A DNA stretch of 64,000 nucleotides, taken from NCBI GenBank assembly GCA_002007465.1, contig LNAC01000039.1:5873003-5937002 (forward strand), given 5' to 3'. Of this stretch, positions 11,834 to 22,429 are shown piece after piece (position 1 is the first letter of the stretch; every line of letters begins with the position of its first letter). Source of the DNA: Ailurus styani (lineage: Eukaryota; Chordata; Mammalia; Carnivora; Ailuridae). The notes under the pieces are model-generated. The model saw nothing but the letters and a program-made list of their open reading frames with translations. It searched no databases and was not told the origin of the DNA. The position numbers and the translations under genes are program-made.

Positions 11834-12033
11834 GGGCACCTGCGTGGCTCAGATGGTTAAGTGTCTGCCTTTGGCTCAGGTCATGATCCCAGAATCCTGG
11901 GATCGAGTCCCACATTGGGCTCCCTGCTCACTGGGGAGTCTGCTTCTCCCTCTCTCTCTGCCCCTCCCCCTGCTTGTGCTCTCTCTCGCTCTGTCAAATA
12001 AATAAACAAAATCTAAAATAAAATAAATAAAAT
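11834..12033 (+). mobile_element. Can-SINE with 15-bp target duplication
   Basis: Full-length SINE with an expanded AAAATA-type tail. AAAATAAGCTGACTG is exact at 11819-11833 and 12034-12048. Confidence 0.97.
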
Positions 12034-12048
12034 AAAATAAGCTGACTG

Positions 12049-13004
12049 GTCACCACAATCAAAGTCATGCTGGCCTAAGAGTATCCTAGGAGACTGAATA
12101 AGAAATGCTTATTTTGCAACTTGCAGCCCTATCTCCCAAATTTCAAACTCAATATACATAAGATTTTAAATAAAACTCTACAGAGCTATCAAATAGAAAA
12201 ACTTGGTATGTGAAAAGGAAAATGGGTATTTATGGAATTTTTGTATTTTCTTCTTGGAATATCTCTTTTTAAGTTTTATATCATTGTCATTTACCTCAAT
12301 CTGTATCCCTCTAAGCAAAGTCTTTCTTTGCTTCTCTTTAAAGTTTTACTCTTTCTTTCCCCATTCCCACAAAACCACAAAATGAACCGAGCAAAACTAA
12401 GTATACCATCTATTATCATCTAAAAAAAACCACAAGAATATACATGAAGATTTAGATACTAAGATGCTAAGACAGTATTACCAACAGTAAAAAAAAAAAT
12501 TGAAGACATTATAAATTTCCCAAAATAGGTGATTAATTATGATATATCTATATGTTTATGGCTCTCATACCAATTCCACTTCCTAACTGTTTTTGTAAAT
12601 ACAAATTTATTATAACACGCCACATCCATTATGGAATGGTCTATTGCTGTATTGCTACTGGCAGAGTTGAGTAGTTACTACAGAAAACTTCTAGGCCCCA
12701 AAGCCTAAAATACATACTATATGGCCCTTTATAGAAAGTGTGCCAACCTCAGCAACAGACGGTGTTGAAGTATATTTCCTGGCCTGAAGAGATGTTTATG
12801 ATATATTTATTTCAGGTGATATTCAGGTTTATTTCAATTATAAACATATATTTACCATATTAGGTGAAATAATGATTTGATTATTTTCTTTTTGCTTAAA
12901 TATATTTTCCAAACATTGTACAATTTCCATAAGAGAAAGGCAGGAAGAAGTCATCTGCTTCTAAATGACTCAGAAATTAAAATAAACAAACAAAAAACCA
13001 CCAT
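12049..13004. other. Intron 1 segment without recognised repeats
   Basis: The stretch is AT-rich with oligo-A runs. The short overlapping plus-strand ORFs near 12.2-12.4 kb are Phe/Ser-rich, typical of AT-rich noise, and I do not call them genes. Confidence 0.55.
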
Positions 13005-13005
13005 C

Positions 13006-13170
13006 AGGTGCCTGGGTGGCTCAGTCGGTTAAGCACCTAATCTTCTTTCACTCAGGTCGTGATCCCAGGGTCCTGGGATAAGTCCCACATCAGGCTCCCT
13101 TCCCTGTGGGGAGCCTGCTTCTCCCTCTCTTTCTCCCTCTCTCTCATGAATAAAATCTTTAAAGAAAAAA
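13006..13170 (+). mobile_element. Can-SINE
   Basis: The head is AGGTGCCTGGGTGGCTCAGT, with the GTGATCCCAGGGTCCTGGGA block and a CT-rich region ending AATAAAATC. The flanking ACCACCA motifs are compatible with a target duplication. Confidence 0.93.
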
Positions 13171-13368
13171 ACACCACCAACAACAACAAAAAACTCAGTA
13201 TAATAATTAACTTTACAAAGGGAATATGTATATAACTTTCTATTAAACAGTTTCTCTTCATTTTCTCCATTGTAAATAATGCTTTGGGGTTTCATATTTA
13301 TTCATGTATTCAATGTAATTACTTCTTTGACTAAAGAATACATGGCTTTATTTAGAATCATTGGCTTT

Positions 13369-13546
13369 GGGGCACTAGGGTGGCTTAGCCGGTTGAGCAT
13401 CTGGACTCTTGATTTTGGCTCAGAGTCATGGGATCAAGCCTTGCATCAGGCTCCATGCTGAGCATGGAGTCTGCTTGTTCCTTTCCCTCTGCTCCTCCCC
13501 CCCACTCTTTCTCTCTCTCTCTCAAATAAATAGAATCTTTAAAAAA
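13369..13546 (+). mobile_element. Can-SINE
   Basis: SINE head GGGGCACTAGGGTGGCTTAG, CT-rich tail region and AATAGAATC plus A-run. Target duplication AATCATTGGCTTT (13356-13368) / AATCATTGGTTTA (13547-13559). Confidence 0.95.
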
Positions 13547-13689
13547 AATCATTGGTTTAAAGTTATCAATCCCACATTACTAACAGAACTATATCCCTCA
13601 AGCACCAGATGTCTCAAAGGCCTATTTATACATTTGTCTAATATATCTTTGTATTTTCAGTGCTAACCATGATTGGTTTTTTTCATTCA

Positions 13690-14830
13690 TAAATGTAGGC
13701 ATACATTCTCTATTCTTCAAATACTTCGTGAAAGTCCAGCATTAGGTGTTAGACCATAGGCTGCTCGTAATTAAAGTCTCTGAACTCATGAACTTTTTAT
13801 GTTCTACTCAGAGATAAAGATGAGTAAATAGGCAATCGCAGTACAGCAATTCTATATCCAAAAGTATCTAACTCAGATTTGTAAGAATATTGAAAGGCTT
13901 CCCAGAGGAAGCAACAGAAGAGCAAAGAGGGAATGTCATGGTATATACAAAAGTCTGAAAGCAAATGAGGATACGCATGGTCTGGGAACAGGAAAAATGT
14001 AGTTAGAAAGGCAAAGTGTGCATGTGTGTGAGTGTGTGTGTGTATATTGTGTGACCTGTGTGGATTTGCATTTTATAAAGTTCCCTTGTGGGCACATTGT
14101 GGGAGAAGCTAGGGACAGAGCTTTAATAGGAAAATATGTTTAGGAGGCTGCTGGAGTAATTCAGAAGAGAGATGTCAGTAAAGATGGAGAAAGCATCAAG
14201 AGGGACTTAGGGCACAGAATTTAGAGGTAACTAACTGGAATTTGGGAGTAGGGTAAAAGAGAAAGAATCAAGGGTGATGCAAATTTTTGGTTTAGGCAAC
14301 TGGATAGATGTGAATGTCATTCAAAGAAAACTGAAAAAGAAGAGTAGGCCGATTTCTATTTTGAACTTGTGGAATTTTACATGTTTATAGAATTTCCAAA
14401 TGGAGATTTACATTAAGCACAATTAGGTACACAGATGTTGAGCTTAAGGGAGAGATCTAGGGAGAGAAGAAGACAGATTTGGGAGTCTGAATAACAGATG
14501 GGTAAAAATGCTCAAGAGAATACATAGACAAAAGAAGGGCATAGGTCAGAAACTTGGGGAATAGTAATATTTAAGGGAGGAATAAAGGATTTTGATTTAT
14601 GTGGGATATGAGAATGAGCCCCTGAAAGTGCTGCCAAGCAAGAAAGAGAAATAACAGCAAATGCTTGAAAATATAAGCATGTTAGCCACGGAAACAAAGT
14701 TCCAACAGTCCATGAGAAAGGTATAAGAGAAATGCAAGCCATGAGAGGCTGGATCAGAAGCTGGGAGAAGGACGTAGATAAAAGTATACAGAAATGGCAA
14801 GAAACACTTCAGAATGGCAGAGGAAGAACC
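13690..14830 (-). mobile_element. Long L2-like LINE fragment, antisense
   Basis: On the plus strand the order is ACTCATGAACTTTTTATGTT, GGCTTCCCAGAGGAAGCAAC, AGGCTGCTGGAGTAATTCAG, GGCAACTGGATAGATG and AGATGTTGAGCTTAAGGG. That matches the complement of the L2 ORF2/3' region as I remember it. It is about 1.1 kb long and heavily mutated. A TG microsatellite lies inside at 14015-14046. Confidence 0.5.
14015..14046. repeat. Imperfect (TG)n microsatellite
   Basis: The sequence alternates TG with a few interruptions (GTGTGCATGTGTGTGAGTGT and on). It is short and could be length-polymorphic. Confidence 0.8.
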
Positions 14831-15862
14831 TTTAAAAAAGCCGGTTCCTCCATAATAGCAACAAGAACACTGGTAAATTCTGTCAAACTTTTTTCAGCAT
14901 TTTGGAAATAAATTAAAAGGCTTGTGATAATCCAACAAGTGTTTATTCAAGAAAACCAGTTGAATCTTAGCAAGAAGAGCAAGATTTGTGGTATTCTAAC
15001 TTGCCCTAATCCAATCTCCTCTGCCTCCTTCCCACCATCCCCCCCAGCTCCAGAATAGCTGTGAAAACAGATAGTGAAGCAGGCACTGGAGAGAACAAAA
15101 TAGATTTGCAGTTCCCCAAAAGCCTGATCACCAGAAAACTGTCACTATTTGACTTGCCCGGTAGCTCACTGAACAGTTCCATTCTCAGGACTTTATTTGA
15201 TCAGACTCAGAGCTCACTCTGTACGTATAGTACTATCTGTAGCATCTTTATGGAAAACAATTAGCAGCAATTGTTTAACATCGCAGTTGCCTGAGGGAGT
15301 TTATCAATTGTTGCTAACAAAAGGTTGAACAAAAAAAAGGAAAAACTGAGGACTGAAATGTCCATAAGAACTTGAAAGGCTCGGACACAATTCTGGAAAT
15401 TTAGAAGGTTATGCACATGTGTGGAGCTGTGTGCATGCTCAGGAAGGGATGAGAAAGCTCTAATATTTCACTATGGCCGACCTTGAGGCTCTGTGCCAAC
15501 ATGGGAATATACAGAGGCCTTCAACAAAAGGTGGAAGGAGACCTATGAGCATTTAAAGGAATTTAAAGGAATCTCTGGTCAATCATTAACTGACCAATAA
15601 GCTACCTGAGCAGGGACTTCAAAAAACAGAGATTGTACAGAATTAATCCATGAAAGTCGCTAAAGAAACAAACAACTAACAATAGAACAGTAATAAATCT
15701 TCGGGATAGGGAAGAAAATGATTTCCTTAACTGTCAAATTATTTAAAATGTCTAGTTTTCAACAAAAAATGAAAAGGAGTCAATAAAACTGTCTCTGAAG
15801 AAGCCCATTCAACTTACTAGACAAAGACTTTAAACCAGCTATTAAAAATATTTCAAAGAGCA

Positions 15863-16035
15863 GGGGTGCCTGGTGGCTCAGTGGGTTAAGCAGCTGACTC
15901 TTGGTTTCAGCTTAGGTTGTGATCTAAGGGTTTGAGACTGAGCCCTGCATTGGGCTCTCCACTCAGTGAGGAGTCTGAGATTTTCTCTCTCTCTCTCTCT
16001 TTGCCCCCCCCCAATAAATAAAATCTTAAAAAAAT
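15863..16035 (+). mobile_element. Can-SINE inserted in L1M
   Basis: The SINE starts GGGGTGCCTGGTGGCTCAGT and ends AATAAATAAAATC plus A-rich. Target duplication TTTCAAAGAGCA (15851-15862) / TTTCAAAGAACA (16036-16047) within L1 ORF1 sequence. Confidence 0.95.
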
Positions 16036-17092
16036 TTTCAAAGAACAAAAGGAGATCATGTCTGAAGAATTAAAGGAAAGTTTGAGAATCATGTCTTACC
16101 TAATAGAAAATAAAATGAATAGACAGGAATTATAAAAAAAAATCAAATATAAATTTTGGTGTTGAGAAGTACAACAGAAATGAAAAATTTACTAAAGAGG
16201 ATCAAGAGCACATTTGAACTGGTAGAAGTATCAGTGAACTTGAAGACAGGATAGTTGACAGTTTCCAACCTGAGGAACAAAAAAGAAAAAGAATGAAGAA
16301 AAATTAACAGAGCCTCAGAGATTACAGGATTCCATTAAGAATACCAACATATACATAATATGAGCTTTAGCAGATGAGACAGAAAAAGGGATGGGAAGAA
16401 TATTTGAAAAAAGTATGGCCAAAAAAATTCCCAAATTTGACTGAAAACATTAATCTGCATATTTAAGAAACTCAATAAATTGCAAGTAAGAGAAACTCAA
16501 AGAGATCCATGCCAAGATGTATCATAAGCAAACTGCCAAAGGCAAAGAAAAAATCTTCAAAGCAACAAAAGAAAAGCAATTCATTATGTACAAAATTTCT
16601 TCAATAAAGTTAAGAGCTGACTTATTAGAAATCATGGAGGCCAGTAGGATGACATAGTCAAAGTGATGAAAAACAAAGATTGTTAACCACGAATTCTGTA
16701 TCTAGCAAAACTACTCTTCAAAAACAAAGGAGAGCTGGGTAAGGTAGGAAGGAAGAAGAAATTAAGATGTTCCCAGCTAAATGAAAATTGAGAGAATTTG
16801 TCACTAGCAGGGCTGACCTATAAGAAATACTAAAATGAATCTCATTCCAGGTTAAAATGAAAGGACAACAGACAGTAGCCTAAATCCACACTAAACAATA
16901 AAGAGTACCAATAAAGATAACTACACATAGGTAAATACAAAAGATAATAAATGTGTATTTTGTAATTCCTTCTCCTATATCATTTAAGACAGTTGCATAA
17001 AATAATTATAAAATTGTACTGATAGGCTTACAATGTGTAATGATGTAATTTGCATGAATGATGCTATAATGGATCAAAGTTTTTATGTACTA

Positions 17093-17553
17093 CAGGCATA
17101 CCGATATTGTGGGTTAAGTTCCAGACCACTGCAATAAAACAAACATTGCAATAAAGTGAGTCAAATGAGTTTTTTTGGTTTCCCAGTGCATATAAAAGTT
17201 ATATTCACACTATAGTGTTCACACTGTAATTGTCTACTAGGTGTGGAATAGTATCATTTAAAAAAAATGATGTACACATCTTAAAAAATATTTTCCTGCT
17301 AAAAAATGCTAACCATCATCTAAGCTTTCAGCAAGTCATAATCATTGATCACAGGTCACCATAGCAAATATAATAATGAAAGTTCAAAATATTGCAAGTT
17401 ATCAAAATGTGACACAGACACTAAATGATTAAGTGCTGTTGGAAAAATGGTACTGACAGTCTTGCCTGATGCAGGGTTGCCACACACCTTTAATTTGTTT
17501 AAAAAAAAATATCTGCAAAGCACAGCAAAGTGAAGCATAATGGAGTATGCCTG
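17093..17553. mobile_element. Tigger1-type mariner element, internally deleted
   Basis: The element begins CAGGCATACC and ends GGAGTATGCCTG, imperfect terminal inverted repeats, and is flanked by TA dinucleotides (17091-17092 and 17554-17555) as expected for Tc1/mariner/pogo elements. Internal blocks GTTCCAGACCACTGCAATAA, TTGGTTTCCCAGTGCATATA and AAAAATGCTAACCATCATCT match the Tigger1 left end. GATCACAGGTCACCATAGCA, GCTGTTGGAAAAATGGTAC and GCAGGGTTGCCACACACC match its right end. The transposase region (about 2 kb in full elements) is missing, with the junction near 17340. It cannot move by itself. Confidence 0.92.
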
Positions 17554-17637
17554 TATGAATATTAGGTTGGGATTAATCCAAACTGTCTTAACATGTTAAA
17601 TGTAATACCCAGAGTAACCATGAAAAAAAAAACTAAG

Positions 17638-17716
17638 AGAAAGAGAGAAGTAGGGAGGGATAGGAAGGGAGGGAGGGAGGAGGAAAAGAAAGGGAGGAAG
17701 GAAGGAAGAAAAAGGG
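17638..17716. repeat. Purine-only GA-rich tract
   Basis: The plus strand is almost entirely purine, with GGGA and GGAA units expanded inside the L1M remnant. Five G3 runs at 17653-17677 satisfy a simple G-quadruplex pattern. Confidence 0.85.
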
Positions 17717-17999
17717 AATTAAAATAGTTTACTAGAAAATACCTATTTAGCATAAGACTATAATAAAGGAATAAAACAATGAAAGAGCATAAGACACAGA
17801 GAAAACAATAACAAAATGGCAGATATAAAACTACCCAGAACCGGCAGGTAGTCAAAGGACATATTATATCTTGCCCTATAGCCCTCAACTAAATGGGGAG
17901 TATCAATTGTCCTATTTCACATTCACCAGTACAATCTGGGGTACTATGCAAAATGAGAACTTATAGAAGCATCATAAACCAAAGAAAAAACAGGAGGAC

Positions 18000-18830
18000 T
18001 AGAATTCTTTGCCTCAGTCATATCAAACATGCTCAATATATTTCCTTGAATTAATTAACATACTCTATTACCAGAAGAATCATCACTGACGAAATAGGAA
18101 AAAGGTTGATGTGAAGTATTGTTTGAAGAAAATCTTAAAAATGTGGTTAGTATTTAGATGGAAAATACTGTAACTCCTATTGTCATTTTTAAGGACAAGC
18201 TTATATACCTTCTTTTACCTACAAAAGTAAGTGCACAACTTGTTTCCTCATTTATGTCTTCAGAGCACTTATGTAAATCTATTATGCATAGATCTACACT
18301 GTTTACATACAGTGGAATCACATCATATGTGCATTTACTGGTAGGAAGGAATCAAGGGGGGATGGGAAGAGACTTAGGTAGAGAGACAGAGATCAAGTGA
18401 ATGAATATGAGAATGTAATTAAATAGTGCCAGTGTGCCCAGTCAATAGATTTACGACCTAGTGTCATGAGATAGGGTATATAAATGTTATTCCTTAGTTT
18501 CAGTTCCTTTGTATTTCTGAAGTGGAAGCATCTCCTACTGAAAGCGCCAACTAAGTGTGATCCTGTTTAAAAGGTACAGTTCATAGTTTTTCATTAAACA
18601 TGGCCCTGATTACAGACCAACTATTTCCACTAGAGCTCAGCTGAGGAAAAGTGATTAGTGTCTGTGTCTGTGTAAATAAGGAAAATTAAGCTGCTGGACT
18701 TATTAAAAGATAATAATAAGTGTGGTAGAATCCATGCAATTTAAGAGACTGTCAAAGGAAATTCTGCCTAATTCTAAAAAAGGTTTTAACCTCATACTTT
18801 TGCCTCAGAAGCTAATTCCCATGTAAGATG
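18000..18830. other. Intron 1 segment without recognised repeats
   Basis: I see no SINE, LINE signature, exon or structured RNA here. The 80-residue plus-strand ORF at 18158-18400 has no recognisable domain and no flanking gene signals. Confidence 0.5.
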
Positions 18831-18839
18831 CAACTTCAC

Positions 18840-18970
18840 TGTTCCTGTCTCTATACCTACAGTGTGAGTTCCATGAACACATGCATCATGTCTTCTTATT
18901 CTTGCTATTCTCAATGCCTACTGGAGAGCCTAGAATACAATGGGTGTTTAATCCACATTGGATAAGCATG
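18840..18970 (+). mobile_element. L2 LINE 3' end
   Basis: GTGAGTTCCATGAACACATG, a CTCAATGCCTACTGGAGAG block and GTGTTTAATCCACATTGG follow the L2 terminal order, diverged. Confidence 0.5.
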
Positions 18971-19079
18971 TGAGGCATAATATATGTACTTGGTCTTTAT
19001 GTCTCATTCCACAACCCCATTCCCCACCTGCCACCTCATCTCCAGAGAGGGGAGAAGAACTTAAGATTTAGTTCAATCA

Positions 19080-19530
19080 CCAATGACTAGTGATTTAATC
19101 AATCATGACTTTGTAAGGAAACTTCAACAGAAAGTCTGGAACAATGAGGTTTGGGAAAGCTTCCTGGTTGATGGTATATCTGGACTCCACAGAGACATCT
19201 GAGCTCAGGACCCTTCTGAACCTTGCCCTATGTATGTTGTTTTCATCTGGCTGTTCATTTGTATTCTTTATCATAAACTGTATAACATTTTTCTGAGTTC
19301 TGTAAGTTGTTCTAGCAGTTTATTGAACTTGAGGGTAGGGAGGGTTGAGAGAATCCCCGAATTTGTAATTGGCCAGGCAGAAGTGCAGGTGGCCTGGGTA
19401 TCCATTTGTGGCTGGCATCTGAAGTGGGGGTGATCTTGTGGAACTGATCAGGGATCAGACCCTGTGGGGGTCTGCATTAATTTCACAGTGTCATAATTGA
19501 GTTGAATTACAGAACACCTATAGCTAATGT
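19080..19530 (+). repeat. Ancient interspersed repeat, family uncertain
   Basis: The block order GATTTAATCAATCATGACTT, AAAGCTTCCTGGTTGATG, CATCTGGCTGTTCATTTGTA, TTCTGAGTTCTGTAAGTTGT and GGCATCTGAAGTGGGGGTGA is a pattern I recognise from many mammalian loci, probably an LTR-type or other ancient family. I cannot name it safely. The small ORF inside it (19230-19433) is therefore not a gene. Confidence 0.5.
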
Positions 19531-20132
19531 AGAGAATTGAGAATTTATTATTGGAAAAGCAACAGGAAAGGATGTCTTTTTCATATTGGTTAACTTCTTA
19601 AGAGGTCTTTCAGCTGAGTCTTAAAGACAGTCAAATTTCCTACATTTTTTCTCCTTATAATTTCTACTCAAAAGCTAACAAAGATATTTATAATGCCCTC
19701 CTATCTTCCCGTATTTGCAAGGGAACTGGAAGGGACTGAATTAAGGATCAACTTTCCATATTAGAGAACAGTAAACTAATAAACAGCAAAATATAACAAA
19801 TATTTTTATGATTAATATGTCAAGAATGTGATGAAATGACATGTCCAAAATTCATGTGCAATTTAGTTTGCAATTATCACTATAGAAAGGAAACCAGTAA
19901 ATACTTTGACTTTCACAGTAACTGGGAACCTCAGTTTGGGTACTATTTAAAGGCTTGCACAGTCCATCACATTTTTCTAAAAAGGCTAGCCTTAAATTAA
20001 ACTGCTAACAGTGTTTTCAAGCCAGAATCTCCAAGAAAATGTATACCTTTTAGACTAAATGTCATAAAAATAACTAGTATTTATTAATCTTTGCTAAAAA
20101 CAAAATTCTGGCTTGTAAAACAAATATTGTTT

Positions 20133-20212
20133 GGGGGCACGGGCTGGCTCAGTATCAGATTCATGAGTTTAAGCCCCAAATTGGGTGTGGAGCTTACTTA
20201 AAAAAACAAAAT
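20133..20212 (+). mobile_element. Very short Can-SINE (80 bp) with exact target duplication
   Basis: Only the head (GGGGCACGGGCTGGCTCAGT), a fragment of the body (GAGTTTAAGCCCCAAATTGG) and the tail (CTTACTTAAAAAAAC) remain. AACAAATATTGTTT is exact at 20119-20132 and 20213-20226. The boundaries are thus those of a normal insertion, and the loss is internal. Confidence 0.9.
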
Positions 20213-20629
20213 AACAAATATTGTTTTAGTTTCAGATGTTTTACAGTCATAATGGTCACACATGTTAATCTATTTGGTATTTCAATTCAAAGGTAAGTAA
20301 TCCTAGGACTTACAGTAAAATTAATAATCTGATTAGTATCTGAAAATTCACCTCCAGTGATGTAAAATAGTATTAATAGCTAATCAAGATAAAGTTACTT
20401 AGTCAAATTTGTATATAAATGCCTAAATTTTCTTTCAAGGACACATAAATAAAATAAAATGATACAGGTAATTAAATTAATGCAAATCTAATAAACTATT
20501 CAACCATTCTTTATTATAGTTCAATACTGAAAGACCTTAAAATTTTACCTATCTACAAGATAGTAAAAAGATAACACACAGACTACGAGAAACTATTTAG
20601 AAATCATGTTTGATAAGTGACTTGTATTT

Positions 20630-21200
20630 AGAGTAACTCTTACAACTCAGTGATAAAAAGACAACCCAATTTTAAAATGGGCAAAGAATCTGAATAGTCA
20701 TTTCTCCAAGAAGACATAAAAATGGCAAGTACATGAAAAGACGCTAAACATTAGTAGCCATCAATGAAATGCAAATCAAAACCACAATGAAATATACTTC
20801 ACACCCATTAGACCACTATAATGAAAAAGTGAGACAATAACAAGTGTTGCAGAAAAACTGGAAATCTCATATACTGCTGGGAAGTAAGAATGTTAAATGG
20901 TATAGCTGCTTTGGAAAATAGGCTGGTGGTTCTTCAAAAGATTAAACATGGAGTTATCATATGGTCAGCAATTCCATTCCTAGTTATATGCCCAAGATAA
21001 ATGAAAATATACACCCACACAAAAACATACATGAATGCTCATAGTAGCATTTGTCATAATAGCCAAAAGATGGTAATAACTTAAATGTCCATCGACTGAT
21101 GAATAAATATAATGTGGACTACAATGGGATATTTATTCAGCCATTAAAAGGAATGAAGTACAGATACATGCTACAACATGGATGAACAGGCAAATTGTAA
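20630..21200 (+). mobile_element. L1M LINE, ORF2 3' end and start of 3'UTR
   Basis: Characteristic L1 ORF2 C-terminal DNA is present: AAAATGGGCAAAGAATCTGA, ATGAAATGCAAATCAAAACC, CAGCAATTCCATTCCTAGTT, AACTTAAATGTCCATCGACT and GCTACAACATGGATGAAC. Multiple stops and indels break the frame. It stops abruptly after GGATGAAC. Confidence 0.9.
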
Positions 21201-22165
21201 ACTGTATCTGAATAAACCTCTTACATAATTTTTTAACCTATATATACTCATTGTTTTATTTTGGAGGTCTCTACCAAGATGACCTAATTTTGAATATACC
21301 ATTAGCATCAATGCATTCATTAAAATGAATTATTAGATTTGCATCATAGAAATAAATTCTGACTTGAGAAATATAACCATTATAACCATTAGCCCATAAA
21401 ACCACTTATATATCTCTATTTCCACTTAACGATGCACTAAGTATACTATTTTAAACATTCGATCACGTTAAGATATGTTGTCAAATTACATAGCGATGCT
21501 CTAAAGTGATCATTACCTAAAACAGATAACAAGGACTGTCAATGTAAGAAAGTTTCTTCAGAAAAACTTTCAGACAATAAACTAAAATTGACCTATCACA
21601 TGCACTTAATATTTGCTCTGTCAAAAGGTAGAAGCAGCATAGCCTCCTCCCACCCCTCAAACCATCCCCTTCAAAAATGTTGTATAACTTCTGTATATGA
21701 ATTAAATGGAGATTTTCTTATGACTATGTTGAGTTACTCAATAGTATCAGACTGCTATAGCCATTTAGTTCCACTAAGCATAAAGTGGTTATATGGGGGC
21801 CTGAATAAAGCAGTTATAAATCATGAAAATTAGAATTCCAAAACATTTGACAAAAACATACTGCCAAACCTATTAAAACGATGCAAACCAGAAGTCAATG
21901 GAGCACCATCTTTAAAGTATTAAAAGAAAAAACTGAATTTTTTTAGTGGTTGCTTTCAAATTTGCTGCACACATTTAATCTATATCCCTTGTCAAATAAC
22001 ATTATAGTGCTCTTCATGGGCAGTACCTTAAAACAGTATTCCAAATTCCTCTCTCCTACCCCTTGTTAACATTGCTATCAAATTTCACTCATCCATAAGC
22101 TATTATCACTCAATACATTGTTTCTATTATTTTGAAATTACCTATTAAATCCATTACAGATAGAA
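21200..22165. other. Intron 1 segment without recognised repeats
   Basis: AT-rich sequence with no family I recognise. The 81-residue plus-strand ORF (21588-21833) lacks any recognisable domain or splice context. Confidence 0.5.
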
Positions 22166-22178
22166 AATAAAAGGTTTT

Positions 22179-22381
22179 GGGGCACCTGGGTGGCTCAGTC
22201 TTTAAGCCTCTGCCTTTGGCTCAGGTCATGATCCCAGGGTCCTGGAATTGAGCCCTGCGTCGGACTCCCTGCTCAGCGGGAAACCTGTTTCTCTGCCTCC
22301 CACTCCCCCTGCCACTCCCCCATTCCCTCTCGCTGTCTTTCTGCCAAACAAATAAAATCTTTATTAAAAAAACCACAAAAG
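22179..22381 (+). mobile_element. Can-SINE
   Basis: GGGGCACCTGGGTGGCTCAG head, full body, AATAAAATC tail. Target duplication ATAAAAGGTTTT (22167-22178 / 22382-22393). Confidence 0.96.
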
Positions 22382-22429
22382 ATAAAAGGTTTTATTTTAC
22401 TTTCATTTATTCCTTCACTAACTTTCCTT

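Larger units (their letters stand above)
15030..17850 (+). mobile_element. L1M LINE: 5'UTR, ORF1 remnant and start of ORF2
   Basis: This is an unusually complete 5' half of an old L1. The 5'UTR-like part (15030-15800) includes a GCATGCTCAGGAAGGGATGA block and GTCTAGTTTTCAACAAAAAA. ORF1-derived sequence follows, with CAATAAAACTGTCTCTGAAG, GACAAAGACTTTAAACCAGC, AAACTCAAAGAGATCCATGC and GAAATCATGGAGGCCAGTAG. After the Tigger1 insertion the inter-ORF part resumes with GGGATTAATCCAAACTGTCT, AGAGTAACCATGAAAAAAA and AACAAAATGGCAGATATAAA. All frames are broken, so no protein is made. It is interrupted by a SINE (15863-16035), a Tigger1 element (17093-17553) and a GA-rich expansion. The family name is by pattern only. 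Confidence 0.75.

Noticed and set aside
15030..17850. Active L1
   Set aside because: Frames are shredded, ORF2 is absent beyond its start, and old DNA transposon and SINE insertions interrupt it.
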